NCBI GenBank assembly: GCA_035518095.1
Contig: DATIXX010000074.1
Span: 27,249 to 91,248 of the forward strand
Length of the DNA stretch: 64,000 nucleotides
Origin: Burkholderiales bacterium
GTDB lineage: Bacteria; Pseudomonadota; Gammaproteobacteria; Burkholderiales; JAHFRG01
Reading direction: 5' to 3'
Shown here: positions 1 to 8,870 of the stretch, one piece after another
Position numbering within the stretch: position 1 is the stretch's first letter
Layout: every line of letters begins with the position of its first letter
The notes under the pieces: model-generated
The model's input: only the letters and a program-made list of their open reading frames with translations
What the model was told of the DNA's origin: nothing
The model's database searches: none
Translations under genes and position numbers: made by a program

Positions 1-665
1 AACATGCAACAAGCATCGGCGCGCAATTGCTTCGCATCAATCGTGATTTTGACTTTACTCCCGAAAAAAACCAGTGGCTATATCGGGGACCCAGCGGCAG
101 CCGTCACGTACTGCCTTATCCGGCGTTGCGCGGCGCGTACCAGTTGCAAAACGCCAGCGCTGCCTTGACAGTGCTGGACGCATTCAGAGACGCGCTTGCG
201 GTAGGGATGGGGGAAATCAAGCGCGGATTGATGGAAGTGGAGCTGCCCGCGCGTTTCCAAGTACTTCCGGGGAGGCCCGCGGTGGTTCTGGATGTGGCGC
301 ACAACCCGCAAGCTGCAGCGGCGTTGTCGGCAAATCTCGGCAAAATGGAATGTCACGGAAATACGTTCGCCGTATTCGGCATGCTCAAAGACAAAGATAT
401 CGCCGGCGCGGCGCGGTTTCTGGTGCCGCAGGTGGACAGCTGGCTTATCGCGAGCATAGGTCGCGAGCGCCGCGGTGCGACGGCTTCTGATGTGGCGGAG
501 GAATTACTGCGGGCGGGCGTGCCGCAAACGGCGATGTCGGGCTTTGCGAGCCCCGCTGAAGCTTATGATCAAGCCTGCAATTTGGCGACTGAAAATGATA
601 GAATTATTGTTTTCGGCTCTTTCCATACCGTAGCCGGCGTGCTACGCAGGCGCAGCGGGGAGTAA
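1..665 (+). CDS. folC: Bifunctional folylpolyglutamate synthase/dihydrofolate synthase, C-terminal part
   Basis: The gene enters from the left edge; the reading frame is open from base 3, so no start codon is in the window. About 220 C-terminal residues remain of a family usually near 430. The visible part holds the end of the central Mur-ligase-like domain (YQLQNASAALTVLDAF) and the C-terminal ligase domain with the conserved DVAHNPQAA motif. The enzyme adds glutamate to folates and converts dihydropteroate to dihydrofolate in the cytoplasm. It lies just before a SPOR protein, cvpA and purF, the usual proteobacterial order. The call is secure; only the N-terminal half is unseen. Confidence 0.95.
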   Translation, partial: HATSIGAQLLRINRDFDFTPEKNQWLYRGPSGSRHVLPYPALRGAYQLQNASAALTVLDAFRDALAVGMGEIKRGLMEVELPARFQVLPGRPAVVLDVAHNPQAAAALSANLGKMECHGNTFAVFGMLKDKDIAGAARFLVPQVDSWLIASIGRERRGATASDVAEELLRAGVPQTAMSGFASPAEAYDQACNLATENDRIIVFGSFHTVAGVLRRRSGE

Positions 666-693
666 AACCCGGTGCCAAAAGGATTTTGCTTTT

Positions 694-1290
694 ATGGCAA
701 GAACGATCAGTGACGAGCAATTGCGATTGAAAAAGCGAGCCAGAAGGCGCTTAATCGGAGCAATTGTCCTTGTCACTCTGATGGTAATATTGCTCCCCCC
801 ATTCTTGGATGTCGAACCTAAGCCGGTAAGCCAGGATATAAATCTTCAGATTCCGGCACAGAATGGCGCAGGTTTTGCGTCGCGGGTGATTCCGGTTCCC
901 GAAAAAACCGGAACTGCGGAGGCGGCGGTGAGGCAGCAACAATCGGGAACCGCCGCTCCGTCACCGAGTCCAGCGCCGGGTACCGACAAAGTAACAGCGA
1001 ACGCTGCGCAGAAAAAAAGCGAACAAAACGCAAAGGCAGAACCGAGGCCGGAACACAACTCAGCGCCCTACGTGGTGCAACTTGCCGCATTCGTTCATAA
1101 AGAAAACGCCAAACAGTTGCAGAAAAAACTTTCTGCGAACGGCATTCCGTCCTATACCGAGGCGCTGAAATCTGCCCACGGCGAAAAAACCCGGGTGCGT
1201 GCCGGGCCCTATGATAGCCGGGATGACGCGGAAAAGGCGCTTGACCAGATCAAGGCGCTGGGGCTCAACGGGATGGTAACACCCAAGTAG
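694..1290 (+). CDS. SPOR domain-containing inner-membrane protein (DedD-like)
   Basis: This 198-residue protein has a short basic cytoplasmic N-terminus, one membrane span at about residues 20-38, a low-complexity Pro/Ala/Lys/Gln-rich periplasmic linker (about 60-118) and a C-terminal SPOR domain (about 119-198; YVVQLAAFVHKENA, RVRAGPYDSRDDAEKAL). SPOR domains bind denuded peptidoglycan at the division septum. This architecture between folC and cvpA matches DedD of other proteobacteria. It follows folC by 28 bases with an AAAAGGA ribosome site. The exact role in division is inferred from the family and the location. Confidence 0.88.
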   Translation: MARTISDEQLRLKKRARRRLIGAIVLVTLMVILLPPFLDVEPKPVSQDINLQIPAQNGAGFASRVIPVPEKTGTAEAAVRQQQSGTAAPSPSPAPGTDKVTANAAQKKSEQNAKAEPRPEHNSAPYVVQLAAFVHKENAKQLQKKLSANGIPSYTEALKSAHGEKTRVRAGPYDSRDDAEKALDQIKALGLNGMVTPK

Positions 1291-1299
1291 CCGCGCGTT

Positions 1300-1791
1300 A
1301 TGACGGTTTTTGATTATGCGGTAATTTTGGTTATCGGGCTATCGGTTATGTTGAGCATCATTCGGGGCGCCGTGCGCGAAGTGCTGTCGCTTGCCGCCTG
1401 GGTGTTGGCGTTTTGGGCCGCTCAGACCTATGCACCGGATGTGTCCGGGTTGCTGCCCGGTAACATTACGAACGAGTCCTTGCGGCTGATGACCGGTTTT
1501 GCGCTGGTGTTTTTGACGGTTCTCGTGGTTATGAGTTTCGTCGCGATTCTATGCTCCAAGCTGGTGAAAACCTCGGGCTTGAGCGTGGCGGATCGTAGCC
1601 TTGGCGCGGTATTCGGCTTGGCGCGCGGTTTGTTGATCGTGTTGATATTAGTGCTTTTGGGCGGCCTCACCTCCTTACCCAAGCAGCCGTCGTGGAGAAA
1701 TGCCCTATTTAGCCCAAGGCTGGAAGCAGTGGCGACCAGCGTAAAGATCTGGCTTCCCGATAGTTTGTCTAAGCGTATAAGTTACCAGTAA
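1300..1791 (+). CDS. cvpA: CvpA family membrane protein
   Basis: A 163-residue integral membrane protein with about four hydrophobic segments, starting with DYAVILVIGLSVMLSIIRG and including an RGAVREVLSLAAWVLAF stretch typical of CvpA. The family was named for colicin V production in E. coli and is linked to envelope homeostasis; its molecular activity is unsettled. It sits 9 bases after the SPOR gene and 12 bases before purF, as in E. coli, so the three are probably one transcript. The length is normal for the family. Confidence 0.92.
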   Translation: MTVFDYAVILVIGLSVMLSIIRGAVREVLSLAAWVLAFWAAQTYAPDVSGLLPGNITNESLRLMTGFALVFLTVLVVMSFVAILCSKLVKTSGLSVADRSLGAVFGLARGLLIVLILVLLGGLTSLPKQPSWRNALFSPRLEAVATSVKIWLPDSLSKRISYQ

Positions 1792-1803
1792 AGGACCTTC
1801 GGA

Positions 1804-3330
1804 ATGTGCGGAATTTTAGGTGTCGTGGCAAAAACGCCGGTGAACCAGTTGCTCTATGACGGTCTACTGGTACTACAGCATCGAGGCCAGGATGCAGCCG
1901 GGATCGTCACGGCGCAAGGCAACACGTTCAACATGCACAAAGGCAGCGGCATGGTACGTGATGTGTTTCGAACCCGCAATATGCGGGCGCTGCAGGGGAA
2001 TATGGGGATCGCACATGTGCGCTACCCGACTGCCGGATCAGCAGAATCGCCGGCCGAAGCCCAGCCGTTTTACGTGAACTCGCCGTTCGGCATCGTGCTC
2101 GGACACAACGGCAACCTCACCAACACCGAGCAATTGAAGCGCGAACTGTTCCGCCAGGACTTGCGGCACGTGAATACCAATTCGGATTCGGAAGTATTGT
2201 TGAACGTGTTGGCGCACGAATTGCAGGAATCTTGCGGCAACCATCTACTGGATGCAGCCACTATTTTTGATGCAGTCTCAGGGGTGTACCGTCGCTGCCG
2301 CGGCGCGTACGCGGTGGTGGCGATGATAGCGGGTTACGGTTTAGTTGCATTTCGCGACCCGTTCGGCATTCGACCGCTGATAGTAGGGCAATGCCGCGGC
2401 GAGCGCGGGACGGAGTATCTGGTCGCCTCAGAAAGCGTGGCGCTGGATACCCTGGGTTTCGAGCTGACGCGTGATGTGGGACCGGGCGAAGCGATTTTTA
2501 TAGACGACGCTGGCAATTTTTACAGCAAACAGTGTGTGGCGAACGCGGTGCGCAGCCCGTGTATATTCGAATACGTTTACCTGGCGCGTCCGGATTCCGT
2601 TATTGACGGCATTTCGGTATACGAAACGCGCTTACATTTGGGTGAGAGCCTGGCTGACAAAATCATGCAGCGCCACCGCAATTTGGACATAGACGTGGTA
2701 ATTCCTATACCTGACTCAAGCCGTCCCTGCGCGATGCAGCTTTCCAACCGCATAGGCATTCCTTACCGCGAAGGCTTCATCAAAAACCGTTACATCGGGC
2801 GCACCTTTATTATGCCAGGGCAGGTGCAGCGGCAGAAATCCGTGCGCCAGAAGCTTAACGCGATGAGCGTGGAATTTAAAGGCAAGAATGTACTGCTGGT
2901 CGACGATTCCATTGTGCGCGGCACCACCAGCCGTGAAATTGTGCAAATGGCGAGAGAGGCGGGCGCACACAAAGTGTACTTTGCTTCGTCCGCGCCGCCG
3001 GTACGTTTTCCCAACGTATACGGCATCGACATGCCGACGCGCGACGAATTAATTGCCAACGGCCGCAGCGATGACGAAATTGCGAGAGAAATCGGTGCGG
3101 ATAAGCTGATTTACCAGGATTTGGACGCGCTGCTCTATGCTGCACAGCAGGTGAATCCGAAAATTAACCGTTTCGAGGCGTCGTGTTTCAGCGGCGAATA
3201 TATAACCGGCGATATTTCTCCCGAGTACCTGGCCTACATCGAAGCCCAGCGCAGAGACGGCGCGCGCCGGCAGAAAGAAGAGGCCACATCCAGCAACCAG
3301 CTGGATTTGAATCTGCTTACCGTTGATTGA
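1804..3330 (+). CDS. purF: Amidophosphoribosyltransferase
   Basis: First committed enzyme of purine synthesis: it makes 5-phosphoribosylamine from PRPP and glutamine. The 508-residue protein begins MCGILGVV, so Cys2 becomes the N-terminal glutaminase nucleophile after Met removal. The N-terminal Ntn domain contains HRGQDAAGI and GHNGNLTN. The C-terminal phosphoribosyltransferase domain has the PRPP loop [14 protein letters not shown] near residue 365. An AAGGA ribosome site precedes the ATG. Full length and unremarkable. The stop codon overlaps the -35 box proposed for metZ. Confidence 0.98.
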   Translation: MCGILGVVAKTPVNQLLYDGLLVLQHRGQDAAGIVTAQGNTFNMHKGSGMVRDVFRTRNMRALQGNMGIAHVRYPTAGSAESPAEAQPFYVNSPFGIVLGHNGNLTNTEQLKRELFRQDLRHVNTNSDSEVLLNVLAHELQESCGNHLLDAATIFDAVSGVYRRCRGAYAVVAMIAGYGLVAFRDPFGIRPLIVGQCRGERGTEYLVASESVALDTLGFELTRDVGPGEAIFIDDAGNFYSKQCVANAVRSPCIFEYVYLARPDSVIDGISVYETRLHLGESLADKIMQRHRNLDIDVVIPIPDSSRPCAMQLSNRIGIPYREGFIKNRYIGRTFIMPGQVQRQKSVRQKLNAMSVEFKGKNVLLVDDSIVRGTTSREIVQMAREAGAHKVYFASSAPPVRFPNVYGIDMPTRDELIANGRSDDEIAREIGADKLIYQDLDALLYAAQQVNPKINRFEASCFSGEYITGDISPEYLAYIEAQRRDGARRQKEEATSSNQLDLNLLTVD

Positions 3331-3355
3331 CAAACTAGGTTCGACAGAGTAATTT
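3327..3355 (+). promoter_or_regulatory. Candidate sigma-70 promoter for metZ
   Basis: A perfect -35 box TTGACA (3327-3332) overlaps the purF stop codon. It is followed after 17 bases by TAATTT (3350-3355), a weaker -10. The predicted start, near 3361-3363, falls at the 5' edge of the aptamer described next, the usual geometry for a riboswitch leader. Sequence inference only. Confidence 0.6.
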
Positions 3356-3360
3356 AATAA

Positions 3361-3416
3361 CTGCGCCGATTTGATATCAGCTTGCGGGCGCGTTAAAAAT
3401 TCCGCTAAAGCGAGGC
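3361..3416 (+). promoter_or_regulatory. SAM-II riboswitch aptamer upstream of metZ
   Basis: The purF-metZ spacer carries the conserved blocks of the SAM-II (metA/metZ motif) pseudoknot in order: GATTTGA (3368-3374), GCTTGC (3380-3385), GCGCGTTAAA (3387-3396) and CGCTAAAG (3403-3410). Stem P1 forms between GCGCC (3363-3367) and GGCGC (3387-3391). The loop CTTGC (3381-3385) can pair with GCGAG (3410-3414), giving an H-type pseudoknot. SAM-II aptamers bind S-adenosylmethionine and repress methionine-synthesis genes, which fits the next gene. The motif match is from memory, not from a covariance-model score. Confidence 0.82.
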
Positions 3417-3417
3417 C

Positions 3418-3457
3418 AAACCCGGTCCGCCCAAAGCGGAACGGGTTTTGTATTTTT
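3418..3457 (+). terminator. Intrinsic terminator between SAM-II aptamer and metZ
   Basis: A 13-base-pair stem with one mismatch: AAACCCGGTCCGC (3418-3430) and GCGGAACGGGTTT (3436-3448), loop CCAAA. A T-rich tail, TGTATTTTT, follows (3449-3457). It starts right after the aptamer and ends 16 bases before the metZ ATG, so it can act as the expression platform of the riboswitch. It could also simply end the purF transcript. Confidence 0.8.
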
Positions 3458-3473
3458 AGCGACGGGAAAAATT

Positions 3474-4643
3474 ATGTCTGACGACTATCAACTGGAAACA
3501 TTAGCGATGCGCGCCGGTACGCATCGCAGCCAGTTCAACGAGCATTCGGAAGCGCTGTACCTCACTTCAAGCTTCGTGTTCGAGAATGCGGCACAAGCGG
3601 CGGCGCGCTTTGCGGGCAACGAGCCCGGAAATATATATTCGCGCTTCACGAATCCTACGGTCACCGCATTTCAGGAAAGGCTTGCCGCACTGGAAGGAGC
3701 GGAAGCCTGTGTGGCCACGGCTTCGGGCATGTCGGCCATACTCGCCTGTGTTATGGGCTTGCTCAAAAGCGGCGACCACATAGTCGCTTCACAAAGCATA
3801 TTCGGCGCGACGGTGCAGCTCTTCAGCAATATCTTCCCGCGTTTCGGCGTGAAGACTACATTTGTTTCAGCGACCGATGTCAGTGCCTGGCAGGCGGCGC
3901 TAACAGCCAATACCAGGATGCTCTTTCTGGAAACACCGTCCAATCCGCTCACTGAAATATCCGATATAGCCGCCTTAAGCCGAATCGCAAAGAAGAGCGG
4001 CGCGTGGTTGGTGGTGGACAACTGTTTCTGTACGCCCGTGCTGCAACGGCCGCTGGAATTTGGCGCCGACATCATCATTCATTCCGCTACCAAGTATATC
4101 GACGGGCAGGGCAGGGTACTGGGAGGCGCTGTGCTTGGAAAACGCGATGTCATTATGGATGGCGTATTCGCGTTTCTGCGAACCGCCGGTCCGACCTTAA
4201 GCGCATTCAATGCCTGGGTGCTGTTGAAAGGATTGGAGACACTCAAAATCCGCATGGACGCACATTCAGCAAACGCGCTGGAACTTGCGCGCTGGCTGGA
4301 GAAACAGCCCTCGGTTGAAAAAGTATATTACCCGGGATTGCCTTCTCATCCACAACACCGCCTGGCATTACAACAGCAAAAAACCGGCGGCGGAATCGTT
4401 ACTTTTACGGTGAAAGGCGGCAAACAGGCGGCCTGGCGCGTAGTAGATTCAACCCGAATGATTTCGATCACCGCCAACTTGGGTGACGTCAAAAGCACGA
4501 TCACCCATCCCGCCTCTACCACCCACGGGCGCATATCCCAGGACGCGCGCGACGCCGCGGGGGTGGTGGATGGTTTGCTTAGGATTGCAGTGGGTTTGGA
4601 GGCGCTGCAGGACATCAAGGATGACATTGCACGCGGACTTTGA
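3474..4643 (+). CDS. metZ: O-succinylhomoserine sulfhydrylase
   Basis: A PLP enzyme of the Cys/Met metabolism family that makes homocysteine directly from O-succinylhomoserine and sulfide. The 389-residue protein has the family signatures YSRFTNPT near residue 56, SGMSAI near 87, the aspartate of VVDNCFCTP near 180, and the PLP-binding lysine in HSATKYIDGQGRVLGG near 206. The order cvpA-purF-metZ is characteristic of proteobacteria that use direct sulfhydrylation. The ribosome site is weak (ACGGGA). The leader carries a SAM-II aptamer and a terminator, so expression should fall when SAM is abundant. Cystathionine gamma-synthase is less likely given the GQGR variant of the lysine motif and the context. 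Confidence 0.92.
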   Translation: MSDDYQLETLAMRAGTHRSQFNEHSEALYLTSSFVFENAAQAAARFAGNEPGNIYSRFTNPTVTAFQERLAALEGAEACVATASGMSAILACVMGLLKSGDHIVASQSIFGATVQLFSNIFPRFGVKTTFVSATDVSAWQAALTANTRMLFLETPSNPLTEISDIAALSRIAKKSGAWLVVDNCFCTPVLQRPLEFGADIIIHSATKYIDGQGRVLGGAVLGKRDVIMDGVFAFLRTAGPTLSAFNAWVLLKGLETLKIRMDAHSANALELARWLEKQPSVEKVYYPGLPSHPQHRLALQQQKTGGGIVTFTVKGGKQAAWRVVDSTRMISITANLGDVKSTITHPASTTHGRISQDARDAAGVVDGLLRIAVGLEALQDIKDDIARGL

Positions 4644-4733
4644 CCCGCTCGAGCTCTGTGAGCGAGGAGGCGCCCTGCCCAAAGCCTTGCGCGATGGGTC
4701 AGCCTTGGTTCTGCTAATGCTCTGGTAGGGACT

Positions 4734-5456
4734 TTACAGCTTAATGGCGCCGCAACCAGACTCGTCGCAACGCAAATACTCGCCGTGCTTGTACCAGTCG
4801 CTTAATACCCAGCGCTCGCAGGTCTTGCCGTCAAGCTGATGCAAATGCTTGGCAGGGCGGTGGGTATGGCCGTGTATCAAGCGAGGATAGTGGTATTCCC
4901 GAAGCGTTTTTTCCACTGCCGCAGAGGCCACATCCATGATGGCTTCGGACTTCTGGCTTTTGTCCTTTTCGCTTTGCGCACGCACTTTTTCAATTGCCAC
5001 TTTACGCTCGGCAAGCGGCTGCGCCAGAAAAGTTTTTTGCCACGCCGGGTCTCGCACTTGGGCGCGGAATGCCTGATAAGCGGTATCGTCGGTGCAAAGC
5101 GTATCTCCATGCATCAACAAGGTTGGCGTGCCGTATAGGTCTATCAAACTTGGATCGGGCAAAAGTTGCGCATTGCAGGCTCGGGCGAAGGCTTCGCCTA
5201 TTAGAAAATCGCGATTGCCATGCATTACGTAAAGAGCCACTTGCTGCTCAGTTAGATTGTGGAAAGCCGAAATTACTTGCGAGTTAAAAGTGTCCTGGAG
5301 GTCATCATCGCCTGCCCAATACTCGAACAAGTCTCCCAGGACATATAATGCCTGAGCTTTGACCGCGATGCGCTCCATAAACGTAAAGAAAACGCGGTTG
5401 ATGTGCGGACGGCTCACGCACAGATGAAGATCGGAGATGAATAGAGTGGGTTTCAT
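4734..5456 (-). CDS. lpxH: UDP-2,3-diacylglucosamine diphosphatase
   Basis: Lipid A pathway pyrophosphatase that cleaves UDP-2,3-diacylglucosamine to lipid X and UMP at the inner face of the membrane. The 240-residue protein shows all metallophosphoesterase motifs: SDLHL (about 9-13), GDLFEYWAGDD (about 41-51), GNRDF (about 80-84), MHGD (about 114-117) and GHTHRP (about 195-200). It lies 74 bases downstream of ppiB on the same strand, a common proteobacterial pair. It is convergent with metZ. Full length. Confidence 0.96.
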   Translation of the reverse strand: MKPTLFISDLHLCVSRPHINRVFFTFMERIAVKAQALYVLGDLFEYWAGDDDLQDTFNSQVISAFHNLTEQQVALYVMHGNRDFLIGEAFARACNAQLLPDPSLIDLYGTPTLLMHGDTLCTDDTAYQAFRAQVRDPAWQKTFLAQPLAERKVAIEKVRAQSEKDKSQKSEAIMDVASAAVEKTLREYHYPRLIHGHTHRPAKHLHQLDGKTCERWVLSDWYKHGEYLRCDESGCGAIKL

Positions 5457-5530
5457 TGGAATTCGGTATTGCTTGCGTCTATGAAAGAGTTACGGGTCTG
5501 AGTGGGTCAATACGAATCCTGTTCTCGCGA

Positions 5531-6040
5531 TCAAATTACTTCAGCAGTTCGGATAATAATATCTTGCAGCGGCACATCTTGATGGCCGGACCGGCTGCCA
5601 GTTTTGACTTTCCCGATTTTGTCCACCACTTCGGCTCCTTTCACTACCCGCCCGAAAACGCAATAGCCGTAACCTTGCGAAGTCGGCGCGGCAAAGTTCA
5701 GAAATGCGTTATCAGCGACGTTGATGAAAAACTGGCTGGTGGCAGAATGAGGCTCAGAGGTGCGAGCCATAGCAATCGTGTACGCGTCATTTTTGAGCCC
5801 GTTATCCGCTTCGTTTTTAATTTTTGCAGACGTTGCCTTCTGTCGCATGCCGGGCTCAAATCCGCCGCCTTGTATCATGAAACCGTCGATCACGCGGTGA
5901 AATAGCGTATTGTTGTAAAAACCGCTTTCTACGCAATTAACAAAATTGGCTACGGATAGCGGCGCCTTGTCGGCGTTTAGCTCCAGCGTGATAGTCCCAA
6001 GGTTGGTGTTTAAGTTAACTGTTTTGTAAACTTCGGGCAT
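5531..6040 (-). CDS. ppiB: Peptidyl-prolyl cis-trans isomerase B (cyclophilin)
   Basis: A 169-residue cyclophilin with no signal peptide, so probably cytoplasmic. Catalytic and substrate-binding motifs are present: [18 protein letters not shown] (Arg and Phe of the active site) and [26 protein letters not shown]. It closely resembles E. coli PpiB over its full length. Many related genomes have a second, secreted cyclophilin just upstream; none is seen here. It is probably co-transcribed with lpxH. Confidence 0.95.
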   Translation of the reverse strand: MPEVYKTVNLNTNLGTITLELNADKAPLSVANFVNCVESGFYNNTLFHRVIDGFMIQGGGFEPGMRQKATSAKIKNEADNGLKNDAYTIAMARTSEPHSATSQFFINVADNAFLNFAAPTSQGYGYCVFGRVVKGAEVVDKIGKVKTGSRSGHQDVPLQDIIIRTAEVI

Positions 6041-6180
6041 CGGGGTCTTAGGCTGCCTATGAATTAACTGCTCGAGTTGCGAGTCTTACCCCGCGAAGGC
6101 CGGGGCTAACCCAAATACGGCTCGGCAAGCGAGCTTAACTAATATATCCAGCTTAGCACACGGGCGCGAGCCGCGCTGTT

Positions 6181-7083
6181 TCACTGCCTCGTCTGTTCCG
6201 TTTGGATTAGCCACCTGTCACCCGATTTCACAAGATGCAGGATTTTTGTATTAGAGGTATTCAAGTTTTTGGACCGGTAATTTTCTGTGAAACTGGCGCT
6301 CGCATGCGTTGCGTCACTGATCGTGATTTTGGGATCGACGATCGCAACTTGTATGGGCTGGGACTTGGAGATGGATTGTTTGCGAGAATTTTCCCAGTCC
6401 TGACGGTCTTCCCCATCGGGGGTCTTAAAGTCCTGCGCGTAGTACGCGAGATAGGCAGCCACGTCACCCTTCGACCAAGCCTCGGCCCAGCCATTGACGG
6501 TGTTCAGGATTTCCTGGGTGTCGCTGCTTGCGCCCCCCGCGGCGAAATTTGCGGTTGCTTTTGTTGCCTGCGTGTCGGCAGATAACAGGTCTTTGATCCG
6601 CTCTCGCTTGGTTTGCGCAGTGGTGTTGGTTTTGTCAAACTCCAGCGCTTTGTCGTACGCTTGTGCCGCCAATTTCGCATAGACGTCGCCGAGATTTTCA
6701 TACGCGACGGCGTAATTGGGACGGTCGCGTATTGCAGTTTCCAACGCGATTCTGGCCTTATCGTACTGGCCTTGTGCCGCATACAGCACTGCCAGATTAT
6801 TGTATGGTTCGGGCAATTCCGGATGCTCTTGGGTAAGCGCAGTGAATACCTTGATCGCTTCGGCAGACTTATGTTGCTCGGTATAAATCAGGCCCAGCAG
6901 AAAACGCGCCTTTACGTCGTTGGAATGATTCGCGAGGTAGCTATTAACCTTGTCCAGCGCTTCAGCGTTGTTGCCCTGCTTAAACAGCGTCTCGGCATCG
7001 TGCAGCTCGTCCGCTGCCGCCACTGGAGCGATCATTCCCAGCGCCAGCACTAGAGGCAAAGCCGCGACGTCGCGCCATTTCAT
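6181..7083 (-). CDS. Secreted TPR protein with C-terminal NTF2-like domain
   Basis: A 300-residue protein with a signal peptide (residues 1-24, cleavage near PVAAADE). About four TPR units follow (about 25-170; NNLAVLYAAQGQYDKARIALE is typical), then an NTF2/SnoaL-like domain (about 190-300; WAEAWSKGDVAAYLAYYAQDFKTPDG). This combination occurs in periplasmic proteins related to the Cds6 C-domain of L,D-transpeptidases. It lies upstream of ppiB on the same strand with a 140-base gap that carries a CCCCG/CGGGG hairpin. The substrate is unknown; a scaffold role in envelope assembly is an inference. Confidence 0.75.
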   Translation of the reverse strand: MKWRDVAALPLVLALGMIAPVAAADELHDAETLFKQGNNAEALDKVNSYLANHSNDVKARFLLGLIYTEQHKSAEAIKVFTALTQEHPELPEPYNNLAVLYAAQGQYDKARIALETAIRDRPNYAVAYENLGDVYAKLAAQAYDKALEFDKTNTTAQTKRERIKDLLSADTQATKATANFAAGGASSDTQEILNTVNGWAEAWSKGDVAAYLAYYAQDFKTPDGEDRQDWENSRKQSISKSQPIQVAIVDPKITISDATHASASFTENYRSKNLNTSNTKILHLVKSGDRWLIQTEQTRQ

Positions 7084-7230
7084 TATGGTATACTTTTTTG
7101 CCTCTATTAAAATAAATTGATTCTACCAAGAAGCCTGCTTGATTCACAATCACCGTCGATCCCGGGCGGGAAAACTTAGTTTTGCACCCACGAGCGGCGC
7201 AAGATCCCGCGCGTACATTTCCCGAAACGC

Positions 7231-8670
7231 ATGCTGAAAATCTACAACACCCTAACTCGCGATAAGCAGCCGTTTGTGCCAATTACGCGCGGCGCCGTGG
7301 CTATGTACGTCTGCGGCATGACTGTCTACGATTACTGCCACCTTGGGCACGCGCGCGTGATGATAGTATTCGATATGGTGCAGCGGTGGTTGAAAGTAAC
7401 GGGCTATGCGGTGAAATACGTGCGCAACATCACCGATATCGACGACAAAATCATTAAACGCGCCGCCGAAAATAACGAACCGGTCACTACGCTTACCGAG
7501 CGCTTCACGCAAGCCATGCACGAAGATGTCGCGGCTTTAGGAGTGGAGAAACCGGCGTTCGAACCGCGTGCTACCGCGTTTGTTCCGGACATGGTGAGGA
7601 TGATTGCAAAACTAGTGGACAAGGGTCTTGCGTATCCGGCCGCCAATGGCGATGTGTATTACGACGTGCGCAAATTTCCCGGTTACGGCAAGCTCTCCGG
7701 AAAATCGCCGGATGACTTGCGTGCGGGAGAGCGCGTGGAAATCGGAACGGATAAACACGACCCTCTGGATTTTGTGTTGTGGAAAACCGCCAAGCCCGGA
7801 GAGCCCGAATGGGAATCTCCATGGGGCAAAGGACGCCCGGGCTGGCATATTGAATGTTCGGTGATGAGCGAGCATCATCTTGGTACCCACTTTGATATTC
7901 ACGGTGGTGGTCAGGATTTGCAGTTCCCTCACCACGAAAATGAAATCGCCCAATCCGAAGGCGCCAGCGGGCACACGTTTGTGAATTACTGGATGCATAA
8001 CGGATTCGTGCGTGTCAACGAGGAAAAAATGTCCAAGTCGCTTGGCAATTTTTTCACCGTGCGCGAGATATTGAAAAAATACGATCCGGAGGTGGTGCGC
8101 TTTTTCATTCTGCGCGCGCATTACCGTAGTCCCCTGAGTTATTCGGACCAACACATCGACGACGCGCGGCATGCCCTGTCGCGGCTGTACACTGCTTTAA
8201 AAGAGGTTGACGCCGCAAACGTGAACATTGATTGGCAGGAAGCCTATGCGGCGCGTTTCAAGGAGGCGATGGACGATGACTTCAATACGCCTGAGGCAGT
8301 GGCAGTGCTCTTTGATCTCGCCAACGAAGTAAACAAAACCCGCTCCCCGCAAAAAGCGGGATTACTTAAAGCACTTGCCGGCGCTTTAGGCTTGCTGCAG
8401 CGTCCTGCATCAGATTATCTCCAAGGCAAATCACTCACTTACCACCCTGAACGCGGCCAAGTTGGCTACACAGGTCACCCCCCGACGGTTCACTTGGAAA
8501 ACTCTTCCCAAACGATCGACGCCGAAGAGATCGCTCGACTGATAGCCAAGCGTGCTGCTGCCCGTGCAACGAAAAACTTTGCAGAATCCGATCGCATTCG
8601 CGATGAACTGCTGAAAGCGGGAATTGTGCTTGAAGATACCGCGCACGGAACGGAATGGCGGCGGGCTTAA
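7231..8670 (+). CDS. cysS: Cysteinyl-tRNA synthetase
   Basis: Class I aminoacyl-tRNA synthetase that charges tRNA-Cys. The 479-residue protein has the HIGH-like motif HLGHARV near residue 37 and the KMSKS loop ([12 protein letters not shown]) near 265. Zinc ligands include Cys28 (YVCGMTVYD), the Cys of [14 protein letters not shown] near 209 and the two histidines downstream. The C-terminal helical domain is intact. It is divergent from the TPR gene. The ribosome site is weak, but the start [12 protein letters not shown] is the usual one. Confidence 0.97.
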   Translation: MLKIYNTLTRDKQPFVPITRGAVAMYVCGMTVYDYCHLGHARVMIVFDMVQRWLKVTGYAVKYVRNITDIDDKIIKRAAENNEPVTTLTERFTQAMHEDVAALGVEKPAFEPRATAFVPDMVRMIAKLVDKGLAYPAANGDVYYDVRKFPGYGKLSGKSPDDLRAGERVEIGTDKHDPLDFVLWKTAKPGEPEWESPWGKGRPGWHIECSVMSEHHLGTHFDIHGGGQDLQFPHHENEIAQSEGASGHTFVNYWMHNGFVRVNEEKMSKSLGNFFTVREILKKYDPEVVRFFILRAHYRSPLSYSDQHIDDARHALSRLYTALKEVDAANVNIDWQEAYAARFKEAMDDDFNTPEAVAVLFDLANEVNKTRSPQKAGLLKALAGALGLLQRPASDYLQGKSLTYHPERGQVGYTGHPPTVHLENSSQTIDAEEIARLIAKRAAARATKNFAESDRIRDELLKAGIVLEDTAHGTEWRRA

Positions 8671-8870
8671 GCGCCGCGCCGCAGATTGCGAATTTCCGTT
8701 GACCCGACCGCCGACTAAAGGAAAAAATGTCCCGGCCGATATGGGGCGCATTTTTGGTGTAGATTATGCCCATTATGCGCTGTCATAGAGGTATGGGCTT
8801 GCATTTCAGACACCGAACTTTATGCAGATTATCGCTTCCAATTTTCTGCAGGGTAAACAACGCCGAGATT

